From Isochrysis galbana (lineage: Eukaryota; Haptophyta; Isochrysidales; Isochrysidaceae): a stretch of DNA of 64,000 nucleotides. A program made the translations under genes and the position numbers. The notes beneath the pieces were generated by a model. The model was not told the origin of the DNA and did not search any database. It saw only the letters and a list, made by a program, of their open reading frames with translations. The DNA lies in contig CM030942.1 of NCBI GenBank assembly GCA_018136815.1, positions 2,927,546-2,991,545 of the forward strand, written 5' to 3'. This document shows, one piece after another, positions 32,018-43,918 of this stretch. Position 1 is the stretch's first letter, and every line of letters starts with the position of its first letter.

Positions 32018-32600
32018 TTGCGCGTCGCTTCCAAGCGTTACTTGCTCGCACCCTCGGAGTGACCCGTCATTGCGGGCTAGCCCCTTCCCAGTTGGGCGGC
32101 ACAATGTCATGAGAGACGTGCCATGTCGCTAGTTGCATACTTGCCTAGTGATTGATGTTTGCTGCCGTATGCATGCCCAGTGAGTGAATGTTGCCGTGGT
32201 GTTGTGGTCGCCATCGTGAGAGTGAGCTGGTGCCGATCATGCGGACTAAAAAAGCTGCATCTATATGTTGGCTCCAGCTTGGCGCTTCAATGGCCAATGG
32301 TGGAGTGAGCGGCACGCTAGTTAGTGGTAACGTGTAGGGTGTAGGGCGGTCAAACAGGGCGTTTAAGTACTCGGCATAAATACGGGAGGGGGGCAGTTGT
32401 TGACTAGCTTCTCATCAAATGTTGTATTTAGTATTTAGGCCTTTGGAAATGAATACTTCGGTATGGGCTCGAGCTTTCTTCGTTATATACCGTCTTCTAT
32501 GTTCGTCGTGGTCGCGCAAGGCGTGCAGACTCGGATCCTCCCTAGGCTCAAAACCGGTTCGCCGATTTTCGTTTCGAAATTCGAGGATTTGAGTTTTATC
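32018..32600. other. 3' flank of kinase gene, no gene seen
   Basis: Likely 3' UTR and spacer. AGGGCGGTCAAACA at about 32344 also occurs near 56175, a weak sign of repeat debris. Confidence 0.45.
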
Positions 32601-32602
32601 TA

Positions 32603-32770
32603 GGCGAGAAGCGCTCAATCACCATCACCCACAGCATAGAAAAGCGTTCAATCACCATCAGCCTACACGTGGGAACGCGTTCAATCGCCATCACCCCCAC
32701 CGCATGGAAAAGCCTTCAATCACCATCAGCTTACACATGGAAAAGCGTTCAATCGCCATCACCTCCCGGA
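32603..32770 (+). repeat. Tandem array, about 33-bp units with CAATC(A/G)CCATCA
   Basis: Five units start near 32611, 32644, 32676, 32711 and 32744, each containing a GCGTTCAATC(A/G)CCATCA-like core. The lead-in GCGAGAAGCG is shared with the ends of the 90-bp repeats at about 15715 and 59070. Confidence 0.75.
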
Positions 32771-32892
32771 AGCATATCCCCATCGATGCTCGCGTCAAAG
32801 TGGATGTAAGAGTGTGGGGTGGATGGCGATTGAAGCGCCTTTGCATGTCCTTTGTTGGTGGGTGATTAGACGCTTGTCGCCTCACGTCATTT

Positions 32893-33545
32893 TTTCTCCC
32901 ACTGTAATCAACTAAGTTTATACTTGGTTGCCCCATGGGGGGGCACGAGCCCCCCCCTCTCTCCACTCCTCCCCTGCCATGGGGGAGGAACCACTCATCC
33001 TCCTGGCACGCCTGATGGCTTGCCAGGAGGCCACTGCCCTGCTGACCCACTCTCTCCCTGGCAGGCACGCCTGCCTCGCGCGTCCTGGCCTGTCGTGCGC
33101 CAGCCCATCGCTCCAACCCCCCCTCCCCCCCTGGTCGACAGGCAGACAGGTGCAGAGTGGGGGCCCCAGAGGCCCAGGAGCGCCAGCGAGGGAGAGGCAG
33201 GGGAGACCAGGGCCCAGCCCCAGCCTCCTCTGCCCCCTGAGCTGGCCTCCAGGAGCCTCCAGGGGCCGCCAGAGGGCAGCTGCAGGCCTGCCGCAGGCGC
33301 GCCATCGCGCGTGCCGCAGGAGAGGGGAGAGAGAGCGCGGAGAAGGGGGGGGGGCGGAGCGAGAGCTCCGCTCACCGGAAAATTGGTAAGTCCCGCACCT
33401 GTTTACAGGATAAGTCGGGACAGAGTCGGCCGCCCACTCAGAGACACAGGAGGAAGGGGAGGAAAGATCACCGGGGGGGGGCGCGGGCCACCGGACCATA
33501 TCTAAGCCCTTCACCCCTATCCCCCTAGTAGTGCACGGGGGGAGC
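32893..33545 (+). repeat. Dispersed repeat copy A (CCATGGGGGGG...GGCAGACAGG)
   Basis: It starts CCCACTGTAATCAACTAAG and continues through CATGGGGGGGCACGAGCCCC to GGCAGACAGGTGCAGAG. It has a GAGGGAGAGGCAGGGG...CCCCAGCCTCC block and ends near AGTAGTGCACGGGGGG. The next copy at 33661 has the same order of blocks. Frames are open on both strands but only because of composition. Confidence 0.65.
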
Positions 33546-33660
33546 CGCCTTATGGCGGGGGGAGAAGGGCCCGGGGAGTGGGGGTGTAGAAAGTATGCTA
33601 CGTGCTACGTGTAGTAGGTAGTGGTTCCATTCGCCGCGAGTGCGGTAAGAATATTAGAAG

Positions 33661-34200
33661 GTTTTCTCCCATTGTAATCACACCAACGTTACATACGAAA
33701 ACGCTCAACCTACTTTTATAAGTGGGGGTCAATGGGGGCCTCGCGCCCCCCTCTCTCCATTGCGGACACCCCCCGGGGTGGGCCCGTACATTCAACCCCA
33801 GCCCCTGCCCTCTGGCAGGGGCAGGGCACTCATCAATACAGCCCAGACCCCTAGTGGGCGCGGGCCGCGAGCCGCACTCCCAGGCCCGCATGGGCCTGCT
33901 CTCGTACTGACTCCCCCCCCATCCCTGGTCGCCAGGCAGACAGGGGCCTCAGGGCGGCACCCAAGGCCAGCGAGGCGAGCGAGGGAGAGGCAGGGGGGGC
34001 CAGGGGCTGAGCCCCAGCCTCCACTGCCCCCAGAGCTGCCCTTGCTGGCCCTCTGGGCGCCCCTGAAGGACCTCTGAGAGCAGGCCATGGCGCGCCGCAT
34101 GGCGACGCGCCGCAGGGACCGGGGCGGAAGAGAATGGAACGAGGGAGAGGGGGGGATTTGCACCCACCCCGATGGAGTGTGGTGAGAAACGAGCCCCGTT
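33661..34200 (+). repeat. Dispersed repeat copy B, tandem to copy A
   Basis: It begins CTCCCATTGTAATCAC and contains CCTCGCGCCCCCCTCTC, GGCAGACAGGGG, GAGGGAGAGGCAGGGG and CCCCAGCCTCC in the same order as copy A. It differs enough in detail to be an old duplicate or an independent insertion. Confidence 0.6.
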
Positions 34201-35384
34201 TGCGTTAGCAAACGGGCGAAGGGGGGCGGCTGGCGACAGGAGAGGCGAGAAGAAGGGAGTGGCTCAAGACGTCCCTGTGGCAGGTATCGGGGGGCGCAGA
34301 CATTTATTTCTTCGAGGACCGCTCGCGGCGCAAGCTGTAAGGGCCGTTCTCCTTTTTTGACGAGAGGTTCCTCCCCCCCCCCCCCCCCGGTGCTTTTTCC
34401 CGGAGAGTCGGCCGGCGTCGACCGGACCGCCTCAATGGGTTTTCGCTCATTTTAACTTGTGGGGAGTTAGAATGGGAGCCGGGGGCCTGCGAGGGGGGAG
34501 ATGTGGAAGGGTGCATAGGAGTATGTATCTGTGACAACAGCACGCGCCAAGGTGTACGGGCAGGTGCGCTGTGAATCTGCCCGTGGGTCGTTGAACGTCA
34601 ATGACCGTAGTCTTCAACATTCGTATACAAAAAATTCGCTTTTCGCGTTCGAGTTTTTCGGTTGCTTGCATCGATTGCACAACAAGTTCTGTCCCAACCC
34701 GTCGCCGCATCGGCCGCCAAAAGCAGTTGGTCAGTGTATGGCCAAATACATTCTCAAGCTCGGTCGCGAATGTCCCATCAGGTGGCGGATAAGTTGGTTT
34801 TTTGTCATGAGTCCATGCATGTGCAGATGCGTTCCGAGAGTGCTGCTTGGAAACCTGATGTTGTGATGTTGTGTGCCATGGGAGAGTGATGAGGATAGTG
34901 ATGGGGATGGGGAGGAGCATTGGGTTGGTGATGCGAATGTGAGTCCCAGTGCTGAGCTCGTTGAGAAGTTGTTGAGGTGAGATGCCTCGCGCCGCGCCGC
35001 CGCGCCGGCCGGCCGCTGCGCCGCTGCTAGCTGTGCGGGCGGCTGCTAGCCGCGCGGGCGCGCGTGTGCGGGCGCGGGCGCGCGCCACCGTCCAAATACG
35101 GAGGGGCACATGGAGGGGGTTTCAAATACGGCAAATACGGTCTGTATTTGGCCCTCGGCCAAATACGGTGAATACGTATACGTATCTCCCAACTCCCAAC
35201 TAGGACTCCCCCCAACCCCCAACTCCCCCACCCACCCACCCACCGTCCCCTGGAGCCGCTGACCCCAAGATTACTAAGATTACAAACGAGGCCGTTCCCG
35301 CGCAATGTAAACGGGCGGACGTCGTGGTGCAGAAGTGACCGGAGGAAAAAAAAAAGAAACGAGAGAGGGTACTCCTAGTAGTAT
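34201..35384. other. Gene-less stretch with poly-C and a TATTTGGCC hairpin
   Basis: A C-run lies at about 34370-34388. At 35140-35170 GTATTTGGCC and GGCCAAATAC form a 10-bp stem with a 3-base loop, related to the interior of the 13251 element. A CCCACC/CCAACTCC tract is at 35195-35245. No supported gene. Confidence 0.5.
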
Positions 35385-35510
35385 GGAGAGAGTGAGTGAG
35401 AGAGAGAGACAGGGAGAGAGAGTGAGTGAGAGAGAGAGACAGGGAGAGAGAGTGAGTGAGAGAGAGAGACAGGGAGAGAGAGTGAGTGAGAGAGAGAGAC
35501 AGGGAGAGAG
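35385..35510 (+). repeat. 30-bp minisatellite, four copies
   Basis: The unit AGTGAGTGAGAGAGAGAGAC plus AGGGAGAGAG repeats every 30 bases with essentially no variation. The frame across it gives a ten-residue arginine-glutamate-serine repeat, an artefact. GA/G-rich sequence continues to about 35800. Confidence 0.85.
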
Positions 35511-36000
35511 AGGGAGAGAGAGAGAGAGAGGGGGGGGGGGAGGGGGGGTGGGTGGCCAGCGCGGCGATCCGCAGCCGAAGAGGCGGGAAAAAGAGAGATG
35601 TAAGAAAAGGGCGTGGGAGAGAGAGAGAAATTCGGGTGAGATGCCGAGAGAGAAGTGGGGGAGAGGAGGGGGGGAGAGAGAGAGAGAGGGAGGGAGAGGG
35701 GGGGAGGGGGGGTGGGGAGAGATGAGGAAAGGGGGGAGAAAGTGATCAGGGGAGGGGGGAGAGTAAAGAGAGGGAGAGAGAGAGGGAGGCAGTATGTGTG
35801 GAGGAGGAGGTAGAGAGGTGATGAGAGAGCAGGAGAGACCACATGAGCAAGTCCCGTGATAAAAGAGCTTATGGTCATTTATTCCTGTCTTCTCGAGGTG
35901 TGAGAGAATAGAGAGAGGGAGAGTTGCAGCGCAGAGACAGGAGAGAGGGAGCGGGGGCGGAGAGGGGGAGAGCGAGAGTGAGAGAGAAGAGGGAAGAGCG

Positions 36001-36002
36001 GC

Positions 36003-36042
<40 letters not shown>

Positions 36043-36050
36043 AGAGAGGT
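36001..36050 (+). promoter_or_regulatory. GA-rich leader before coiled-coil gene
   Basis: An almost pure GA tract ends nine bases before the ATG at 36059. Another GA-rich stretch lies at 35900-36000. Regulatory meaning inferred from recurrence upstream of other genes. Confidence 0.5.
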
Positions 36051-36058
36051 CCGGCAGG

Positions 36059-39000
36059 ATGGAGGGGCTGGCGGCGTGCACCGGTGGAGGTGCTCCAACG
36101 GGACGCCGCGTCGCAGCCCCCGCCTCGGTCCGTCAGCTCGCAATGAGCCACCTGGCCGACCTCCATCGCGAGGTGGAGCGGCTTCGGGCTAGGGCTGCCC
36201 ATCTAGAGAGCCAGCTCTCTGCGGCTCCAGCTGCCACCGCCCAGAAAGCTCAGGATCTCGCCTCTCCGCACGTCGCGCTCGTCGTCGAGCATTTCGAGGC
36301 GCTTAGCCGCCGAGCCGATGCGCTTGCAGAGCATGCCGTGCGCTGGGAGGAAGAGCTCGATGCAGCGATCCGATTGATGCCTCTGATGTCTGAATCGCCG
36401 CACGCTCCGGTGAGGGCCTCTTGCACAAATCGGCATCCATGCGACGTACGACTTATCCCTTCGCATCCCTATCTGATGGCGCCTCAGGTTAGAGTCGAGG
36501 AGACTGCGCACGGACAGTTTGGTGCGACGGCTGAAATCCACAAGGGCAACATCACGATGCAAGCGCCCCCTGCCATGTCTGTAACGCCGATTAGGTCATT
36601 GAAGAGACTTGGTGACCCAACGTCCACCTCAATTGATCGCACAATTCCGATAGCTTCGTTTTCCTCACCGCCCGACGCAATCCGTGGTATTGTTGCAAAG
36701 ATGGCGTTCCAGAAGGCTGGTGCATCAAAGGATCTCCAGCAACCAAGTCACATGCCAAATAATGGCCATCCAGAAGGTCATCTCGGCATCGCCCCGCCAA
36801 CCATTCCAGATGCATCGGAATCGATTCGAGCGTCCAGCCTCACATCGACCACGGACCTCGAATGCACAGTGCGTTTGCACGGCATGGACGCTTCACGTGC
36901 CTGCTCTGGGACAGGTAACGCAGCAGCTGTGGAATCGCTCTCACATTCTCAACATCCAGTCTGCGAAGACTCACCTGCTGGCCAGAATTTAGGGCCTCCC
37001 GGGATTCCTTCCTCCGCCGAAGCAAAGGCCCTGCAAGTAAGAGCTGAGGCCGCAGAAATGCTCGTCGAGACACTGCGTTTGAGGGAAGCCGAAGTGGTAG
37101 AGGAGGCTAGGGTGAGCGCAAGAGCGGAGATGATGGCTGAATTGGCAGACACAACGAACCGTTCGGTGACGGAAGAAGCGAGCAGAAATGCACGGTCTAA
37201 GGTGCAAGCCGAAAGTATGGCGGAGGCAAGGACGCAAGCGGAGCAGTTAAGTTGGGAACAGGTGCAGCTAGCACGAGAGTCGCCTGAGGCTGGTTTGGCA
37301 GTCCAGCAGGACGCGCATCTCACCGCTGCCGACGTGACGGGAGCCGAGCCGCCTTGCAAGCCCGAGCTTGAGGCTTTGGTTGCCCAGCTCGCCCATGCCC
37401 ATCGTTTGCTTCGACGCGAACGCGCCGCGACAAGAATTCGGGCAGGTCTTCGAAAATTTCAAGCACATCGTCACGCTCATAGAAGGGCCAGCGACACAGT
37501 GCGCAAACGGTACAACCATGACGCCCAGCAAAAATCAGCAGAGCCGATGTTAATTTCTAAAGCCCATCGCACTGACGCTTTAGAGGCAATACCAGTATCT
37601 GGGAGCTTGCAGAGCGCTGGTGTCGCATCGCCGCGTTCTGATGCTGATAGTCTAGCAGTCGAACAGCGAGAAACGCGCTTGCTCGTTGCCGCATCTCCCG
37701 TGGTCGCCAACTCTTCTCCGGGCAGCTGCCAATCCTTGCAACCAAAATCCAAAATTCAATCAAGCGTCGTCCCATCTACCATCAGCATCACGACGCCCGC
37801 CTCGGCCACGTTGAGTACACGTACCCGACCATTGTCTAGAGGCAAGTTCTCTGACAAGATGACTCTGCATGCGAAGGCCACGGAACATACAGCGGACAGT
37901 GATTCTGTAGGCAGTGCACGATTGTTGGTTGATGCCAGCGAAGCCCTGCAGGATGGCTGCAGGGCGGACACACTGGTGCAAGCTCAGAGATCGGGACAGG
38001 GAACAGCGACTCCAGCCAGGTCGACGACATCGAGGGGCGACGCCAAGAGCCAGGATTCTCTAATCAGCTTCAGCTCAGCTGAACAAGAGCGTGCGAACGC
38101 GGATAGCACTGCTGAAAGAGCACATGCTCGGCTACAGAGAGCAGTGGATGCTGCTGCACAAGAGCTCCTTACTGGGTCGCTTGGGTCAGATCTAGATGAA
38201 GGCCAAGCCCATCTTGTGTCCGAGGTCAAACGGATTATTGATGTCTCAGAGGATGACTCCACCGAAGGGGTGGATGAAACGGTCGCTTCCGTCAATGCCG
38301 AGGATTGTGAGGATGCACGCGCCGTGGTCAAGTTCACAAGATTGCCGATGGAGCCTCTACTTGCTGCACGGGCTGAGGCAGAGGCGGCGATGGCGCGCGC
38401 GGCTGCGGCAGAAGCGGCATGCGTCTCTTATCAACGACTTGCGGCAGAAGCTGAGGCCCGTGTCTTAGCTATCGAATCGGCAGCGGCTGCGAAGGTTGCT
38501 GCAGCCGAGGCAGATGCACAATCGGCACGTGCTGAGGCTGCAGATGCCAGGGTCATGTCGCATCGCGCCTCACTCTCTGTCGAGTTGTCAAATGCCAGAG
38601 CCGTGCAAGCTGAGACCACAGCATCGGAATCGCTAGCAGAAGTCGAGCGACTAAGGGCTGACCTGACGACCGCGCTCACAAAGGTGGAGATCGCGACTGC
38701 TGAGGCCCGTGCGTTTGAGATAGAGGCGGCCGATGCTAGAGCCCGAGAAGTAGCAACTATCTCGTCTTTCGAGGTCGAGATATCAGCAGCGGAACGGATG
38801 GCCTCAAGGGATGCAGAGGCTTTGCAGGAGCTACGAGCGCAAGTGAGAGAATCACAAGAGCTTAAACGAGCGGCTGAATATCGCGAACATGCTGCGAATG
38901 AGACTCTCGAGCAACACCGTATTGACGTCGATGCAGCACTCGCTAAGGTAACAAAAGAGGAAACGCTGAGGAAGCTTGCCGAGGAACGGTTGGCGGACGC

Positions 39001-42000
39001 TATGGTGAAGGCAGCAGATGCCGAAGGTGCATTGGAGGCGTCGGGAAGTCTTGTCAAAATCGTTGCTGCGGAGGCGTACGGGGTCGGTGCAAAGGCTGCG
39101 GCAGCGGCGCACCTTAGGGCAGAGGAAGCGGAGGCGAAGAAGACATTGGCGAGGAAGGAGGCTATCCAGGCCATTGCTGCCGCCGAGGAACAACACCGTT
39201 GTGCGCTGGCGGCGGCAGTGGAACGAGCGGTCGAAGCGGAAGCTGGCGCAGTGTCTGCACGCGCTGAGGCCGCGGCCGCGATGTCGCTGGTAGAAGCAAC
39301 GGAAGCTCGAGCACGTGAGGCAGAGGCGGCGGCCTCAGCGGCCATCAAGCGATCACAACAAGCTGAAACGCAAGCGGAAACACTCGTTGCAACAACACTT
39401 GCCGATCTCGAGGCGGCAACCTTTCGCGCCGAGGAAGCTGAGCGCACAGCGGCTAGAACCGCCTTGGAGGCGGCGGTTATGCGGAATGAGATGGAACAGG
39501 TGACAATACGAGCGGCCGCTGAAGGAAAAATTGCAGCTGCTGCTTCCGCCACCGTTGACCAGGCGCATGACGCGATTCACGCATTGGTTCACGAAGCGAA
39601 CAATGCGAGGCAGCAGGCATCCGAGGCGAAGGTGTCTGAGAAGAGTGCATTGAGCAAGGCAGCTACAGTCATGGCAGAGGCAGCTGTTGCTCATCAAGTT
39701 TGGCGAGCTTCGCTTGCGGATGTCGAAGCAGATATTGAAACGGGATCTCTACGGGAAACTTCATACGACGGGAAAATGGCAGCAGCCAAATCCATGGCAG
39801 CCAATGTGTCGCGCATTTCAATTGATGATGCAGAATGGCAAAACAATCCTTTGGTGATTACTGTGGATGAGGATAGGCGCGGAATGCAAGAGCGCACGGG
39901 AGTATTCACGCTGGAGGAGATACGGTTGCGTGGGGCATTGGCACTCGAACGCGCTGCATACGAGGCTGAGGTGATGCGCGCCACCAATAGTGACGCGACC
40001 TGTAGTCGCCTACATCTTGCTTCTCCCCTTGGAAACATTCAGAGCGCATCATCAAGCCCTAAATGCTAGCACAGCGCTTATGGTGCCGCACATGACTTGG
40101 GACCAGGTGATAAGCCCCGCATCGTCCTCTTTTTGTCTTAGGCACAGCTCTCTCGAGACCTAGCTGATGAGCTTGCCGGATCAGAAGCCCGTCTAGCTGC
40201 TGCGACAGCCACGACCATTCGTTTAGCCAACATCAGCGCAGCCTCCTTTAGAGAAGGCCTTCATCTGAGTGCCCGCCTTGCTCATGTGCACACGAAATTA
40301 ACAAAGATACATCACTGGCAAGGTTTGCCTGCCATCTCTGCAACATCGCTCATTCTACGCCGTCTTGCTGCGTTCCGTATCCAAGTGGCAGTACGACAGA
40401 TGCTTGCCCAGAAGCATGCGCGAGGGCTGGAAGACTTCGATAGTGCGGGAACACACCGATCTTTGAGCTCGGATGACGAGAAAATGCTATTGCTCTCTAC
40501 AGTGGCGGCAGTGCAACGGAGTTGGGCGACAGCGCAAGCTACGGCGGAAGAGGCTGTGGCAGCTGCGGTGGCTGCGGCGGACGCACACGCGAAAAGCGCG
40601 AAAGCGGCGCATGCAAGATGCGCATCGGCGGAAGCGCAAGCAGCGGAGGCGGAGGCTAGAGCAGCAGAGGCAGCAACAAGGGCAGCAGAAGCAGATTCCC
40701 GAGCCGTCACAGCAACGGCACAGAAGATGGCAATTGAGGGAGCTGTGGGAGACGCTGCGGATAGAGCCAATGCATGGGCAGCTGAGGCAAGAGCTCGCTG
40801 CGAGGCTGCCGAGACGAGGGCTGCTGCTGTGGAATCCCGGCAGACGATGGAGGTGAGAAAGCTGCGTGCGAAACTTGCTACGGCCGTGGCGGAGGCGCAC
40901 GAGGCTAGAAGGGATGCGGCCGAGGCCCGTGCACATACCTCTACAGCTCGCGCAGAAGCAGCTGCCGTCGCTTCCACGGCTACTACGGCGCAGGAGGCGG
41001 CTGTCGCAGCTATGGCGGAAGCTAGGATGAGCGATAGCATATTAGGAGAGGCTTTGGCTCGTGTCGAAGCGCTGGAAGCCGAGCTGGTCGCTACCGAAGC
41101 GCAGCTGGCTGAAATAGAAGCTGAGGCGGACGCAACTGCAGCTGAGTACACGCGAGAACGAGTGCGCAGTACAATTGATATTTCAGTTGAAGTGTTGGCG
41201 TACGAACTCTCTGAAATGGAGAGGATGGTAGAGGCGGGATGTAGATCAATGTGGAGTGCCCATAACTGTCCTGCCAATTGGCCCGTTCAGAGGGAGGCAA
41301 GAGAGTCCTCAGTGGAGTCGCCGCTTGCTATCTGCTCGATGACGACTAGGGAGCAGCCAAGGTCCTCAAAAGCCTGGCCGGGCGCGCTTGCTCGCGACGA
41401 AACGCCGGCAATGGCACACACACCAGTGGCAAGCGGTGCTGATGTATCCGCTGTTGTACTCAAAGGCGACCGCCGGCCGATGGCCGAGCTCACAAACCAG
41501 TCGTACTGTCCTCTCTATGAGTCGTCTTCTGCGCAGAGCGCACAAAGAACGTCGCGGATGCGGGCACATGTCGAAGATGCGCTGCCTCGTATGGGCGCAT
41601 ACGTCCTTGTCCCAAGAGCAGTGGTGGCCGGAGCAGATGCCTTCGACACGAGAGGTGTGCCCTCCGACGAGGGGGTCATTAGGCGCGAGGACGTGTCATT
41701 GTCTCAACCAATCGGACCATCCGACAGAAATCTACTAGTTGACAGGGCTGATGGCGCATCACGAATGGCACATGCTTCTACTGGCACTCATGGGGATTCT
41801 CATTCTGGTACGGAAGTGACGGTGGAGGTGGATCCCGTGCTCCCATTAAGATCTACAGCTGAAGGAGAGGCGCAGACCAATACAACTAGACCGGCAGAGG
41901 TTCCAACCACCCCACTTCGTGAAAGGATGGGATCGACGAATGATAGTGCCGAGCTCTATGGGGCGACCGATCTCCGACGACTACTCCATCAAGCTGCAGC

Positions 42001-43918
42001 TGCAACTCCACGCGAAGTTGCGCGTGCACTACGTACGATTGCGGTAGCAGCTGCTCCTAGGTCGGTGGCTGTTGAGCAAGGTCATCTGAGTCGCAGAAGC
42101 ACTGGGCATAGCGCCATGGTCGCTGCTGCCGAAAGAGTGGACGATGAGGCCGTCACCGATGGCCGGCTGATCAATCGTCACCAGCGGGATCGTCTGATAA
42201 ACGTCGACCAGTCTAGAGAAAGTCTAGCGATGTTGCCAACAGGTGATGACTTGAGCTCCTACGCTACGTCTCACCGTGGAAGACGCCGCAACGCCAGCAC
42301 TATGACCGATCGCCCCATCGAGCCGTCTGCTCGTGAACAAGCACCTTCAACGAGCTCGCCGACTGCCCTTGACGGCTCTGGGGACTTGAGGGTCGCAGCT
42401 GAATTGGGGCTGCAAAGAAATCATACGAGGCCGCATTTAGAGGATTCGAGGCCGCATTTAGAGGCCACAAGCAAGCGTGATGCATCCCGTTGCCTTATGT
42501 CGGAAGGCGGCGATAATAGAGCTGGAGTACAAGCTAGCGAATTGGCTGGACAAAGTCGTCAACAACTCCCTGCTCGTGTAGACCAGGATCACGAAGCGCA
42601 CGACAACATCCCACATGAAGGCAGTCAGGGCAGTTGCGAGCTCGCTGACTCTACTGGTCAACTTGGGACACGAACAGATTCCTCGCAGGAACCCGAATGG
42701 TTGCGCCTTGCCTTCTCTGACCTAAAACGCCTGCCAAGTTTTGAGGGCGGTGCTCGGCAGGGTCTGACTTCCCCTGCTGCAGACACGCTAACCAGCGCAC
42801 CATCAGACCCCAAAATCACTCCTGCAACCTTTACAACTCCACCGCGCACATCAGCGCCATCACCTCCGCATGTGCATCATGTGCCTCATGCCACCACTGC
42901 CTTTGCTCGCCGTCCACCAACACCAGCTTCGAAGGTTGCTGCTGCCTCCATAGCTGAGCGCGACGCATTGGCGGCAAGGGCAGCAAGTTTGGCCGTTGAA
43001 CTTTTACGAGAAAGAGAAGAAGGGCGCGCGATGAGCGCAAAGCTCGCCATAGCGCGCGGCGAGGCTGATGCCGTCACTGCCATTCTTGACACCAAAGTGT
43101 CTACTGCTGAAGAGGCGGGAGCTGCTGAGGCTGAGAAGGCGAGGGCTGAGGTAGCGGCGCTTCATGCCGAGCTGCACGCAGTGAAACTGGAGCTAGAGTG
43201 CGTGCGGCGGCGGGCGGATGCAGAAGGACGGCGAGCGGAATTTCATCTTCGCGTCGTTCAGTCGTCGCGGCGGCAATCACGCCAGAGTTCCTACCGAACT
43301 TCGCCCAATTATGCTGGCCCTCATCACTTGGATCATACGCCTTCGCAGGTGGCACATGCCTCGGCAGCGAACTCTGCTCGCCTCACAGTGTGCGACGTGC
43401 TGCCACGCATGCGGTATGGCCTGACTCCAACTAGGCTATTTACGTCGACCGAGTCTTCATCTGAGGAAAGTTTGCTCGATCAAGTGGGGCATGGCATCGG
43501 GCCTGAGGAAGTAGGAGCCCCACTTAGCAAGACAGAGACGGCGTCGACCATGGACGAGTACGGCACACCATCCACATCGGAATCCGAGCAGCATCCTGGG
43601 CAGTCAGCTGCATCCGATGCGCATGCTGCCACGCCCCACAACCTTGATGGGACCGCATGTGAGGCAGTCAGCGCTGGTGGCCCAACGCAGGGAGACAGGG
43701 CAGCAATTCTGATGGCGCAGGAGCACAGTAATGAGGCCGTCACTGCAGGCTCATCCGCGTGCACACTAGCATGCACGGCGGTCACACCAGTGCCTCCCCC
43801 CGAGTTGGTCGGCTGCGGCGAGGCAATCCTGCTTCCTGATCCCACTGCCTCTGATGCGGCTACGGCTCCAGGAGAGCCAGCCGGCCTCCACACATCATCA
43901 GTAGTAGTCTTGCCGTGA
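36059..43918 (+). CDS. Giant alanine-rich coiled-coil protein, 3 exons
   Basis: Exons 36059-36409, 36488-39970 and 40142-43918 give about 2536 residues. Donors are GTGAGG and GTGATG; acceptors are CTCAG and CTTAG, all phase 0. An N-terminal heptad segment (MSHLADLHREVERLRARAA) is followed by a variable linker. A very long Ala/Glu/Arg heptad region comes next, spanning the middle to the second half of exon 2 and restarting in exon 3 (AEARAAEAATRAAEADSRA-type text). A third coiled coil lies near the C-terminus (ERDALAARAASLAVELLRE). Short IQ-like segments, RIRAGLRKFQAHR and FRIQVAVRQML, could bind calmodulin or similar light chains. I recognise no motor, enzyme or membrane segment. A cytoskeletal or scaffold role is an inference. 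The first intron is 78 bases, a multiple of three without stops, so retention would add 26 residues in frame. Confidence 0.8.

Noticed and set aside
32600-32770. CRISPR-like array of 33-bp units
   Set aside because: Units are contiguous degenerate tandem repeats without unique spacers, in a eukaryotic genome.
35385-35510. Real repeat protein encoded by the 30-bp minisatellite
   Set aside because: The 30-bp period keeps all frames open; no start or flanking domain supports translation.
35280-36143. Minus-strand 287-codon frame rich in Ser/Leu
   Set aside because: Antisense of the GA minisatellite and leader of the coiled-coil gene; no domain.
38431-39552. Minus-strand 373-codon Ala/Ser-rich frame
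   Set aside because: Antisense shadow of the alanine-rich coiled-coil exon; GC-rich heptad coding opens the reverse strand.
40312-41277. Minus-strand 321-codon Ala/Ser-rich frame
   Set aside because: Same reason: antisense of the coiled-coil region in exon 3.
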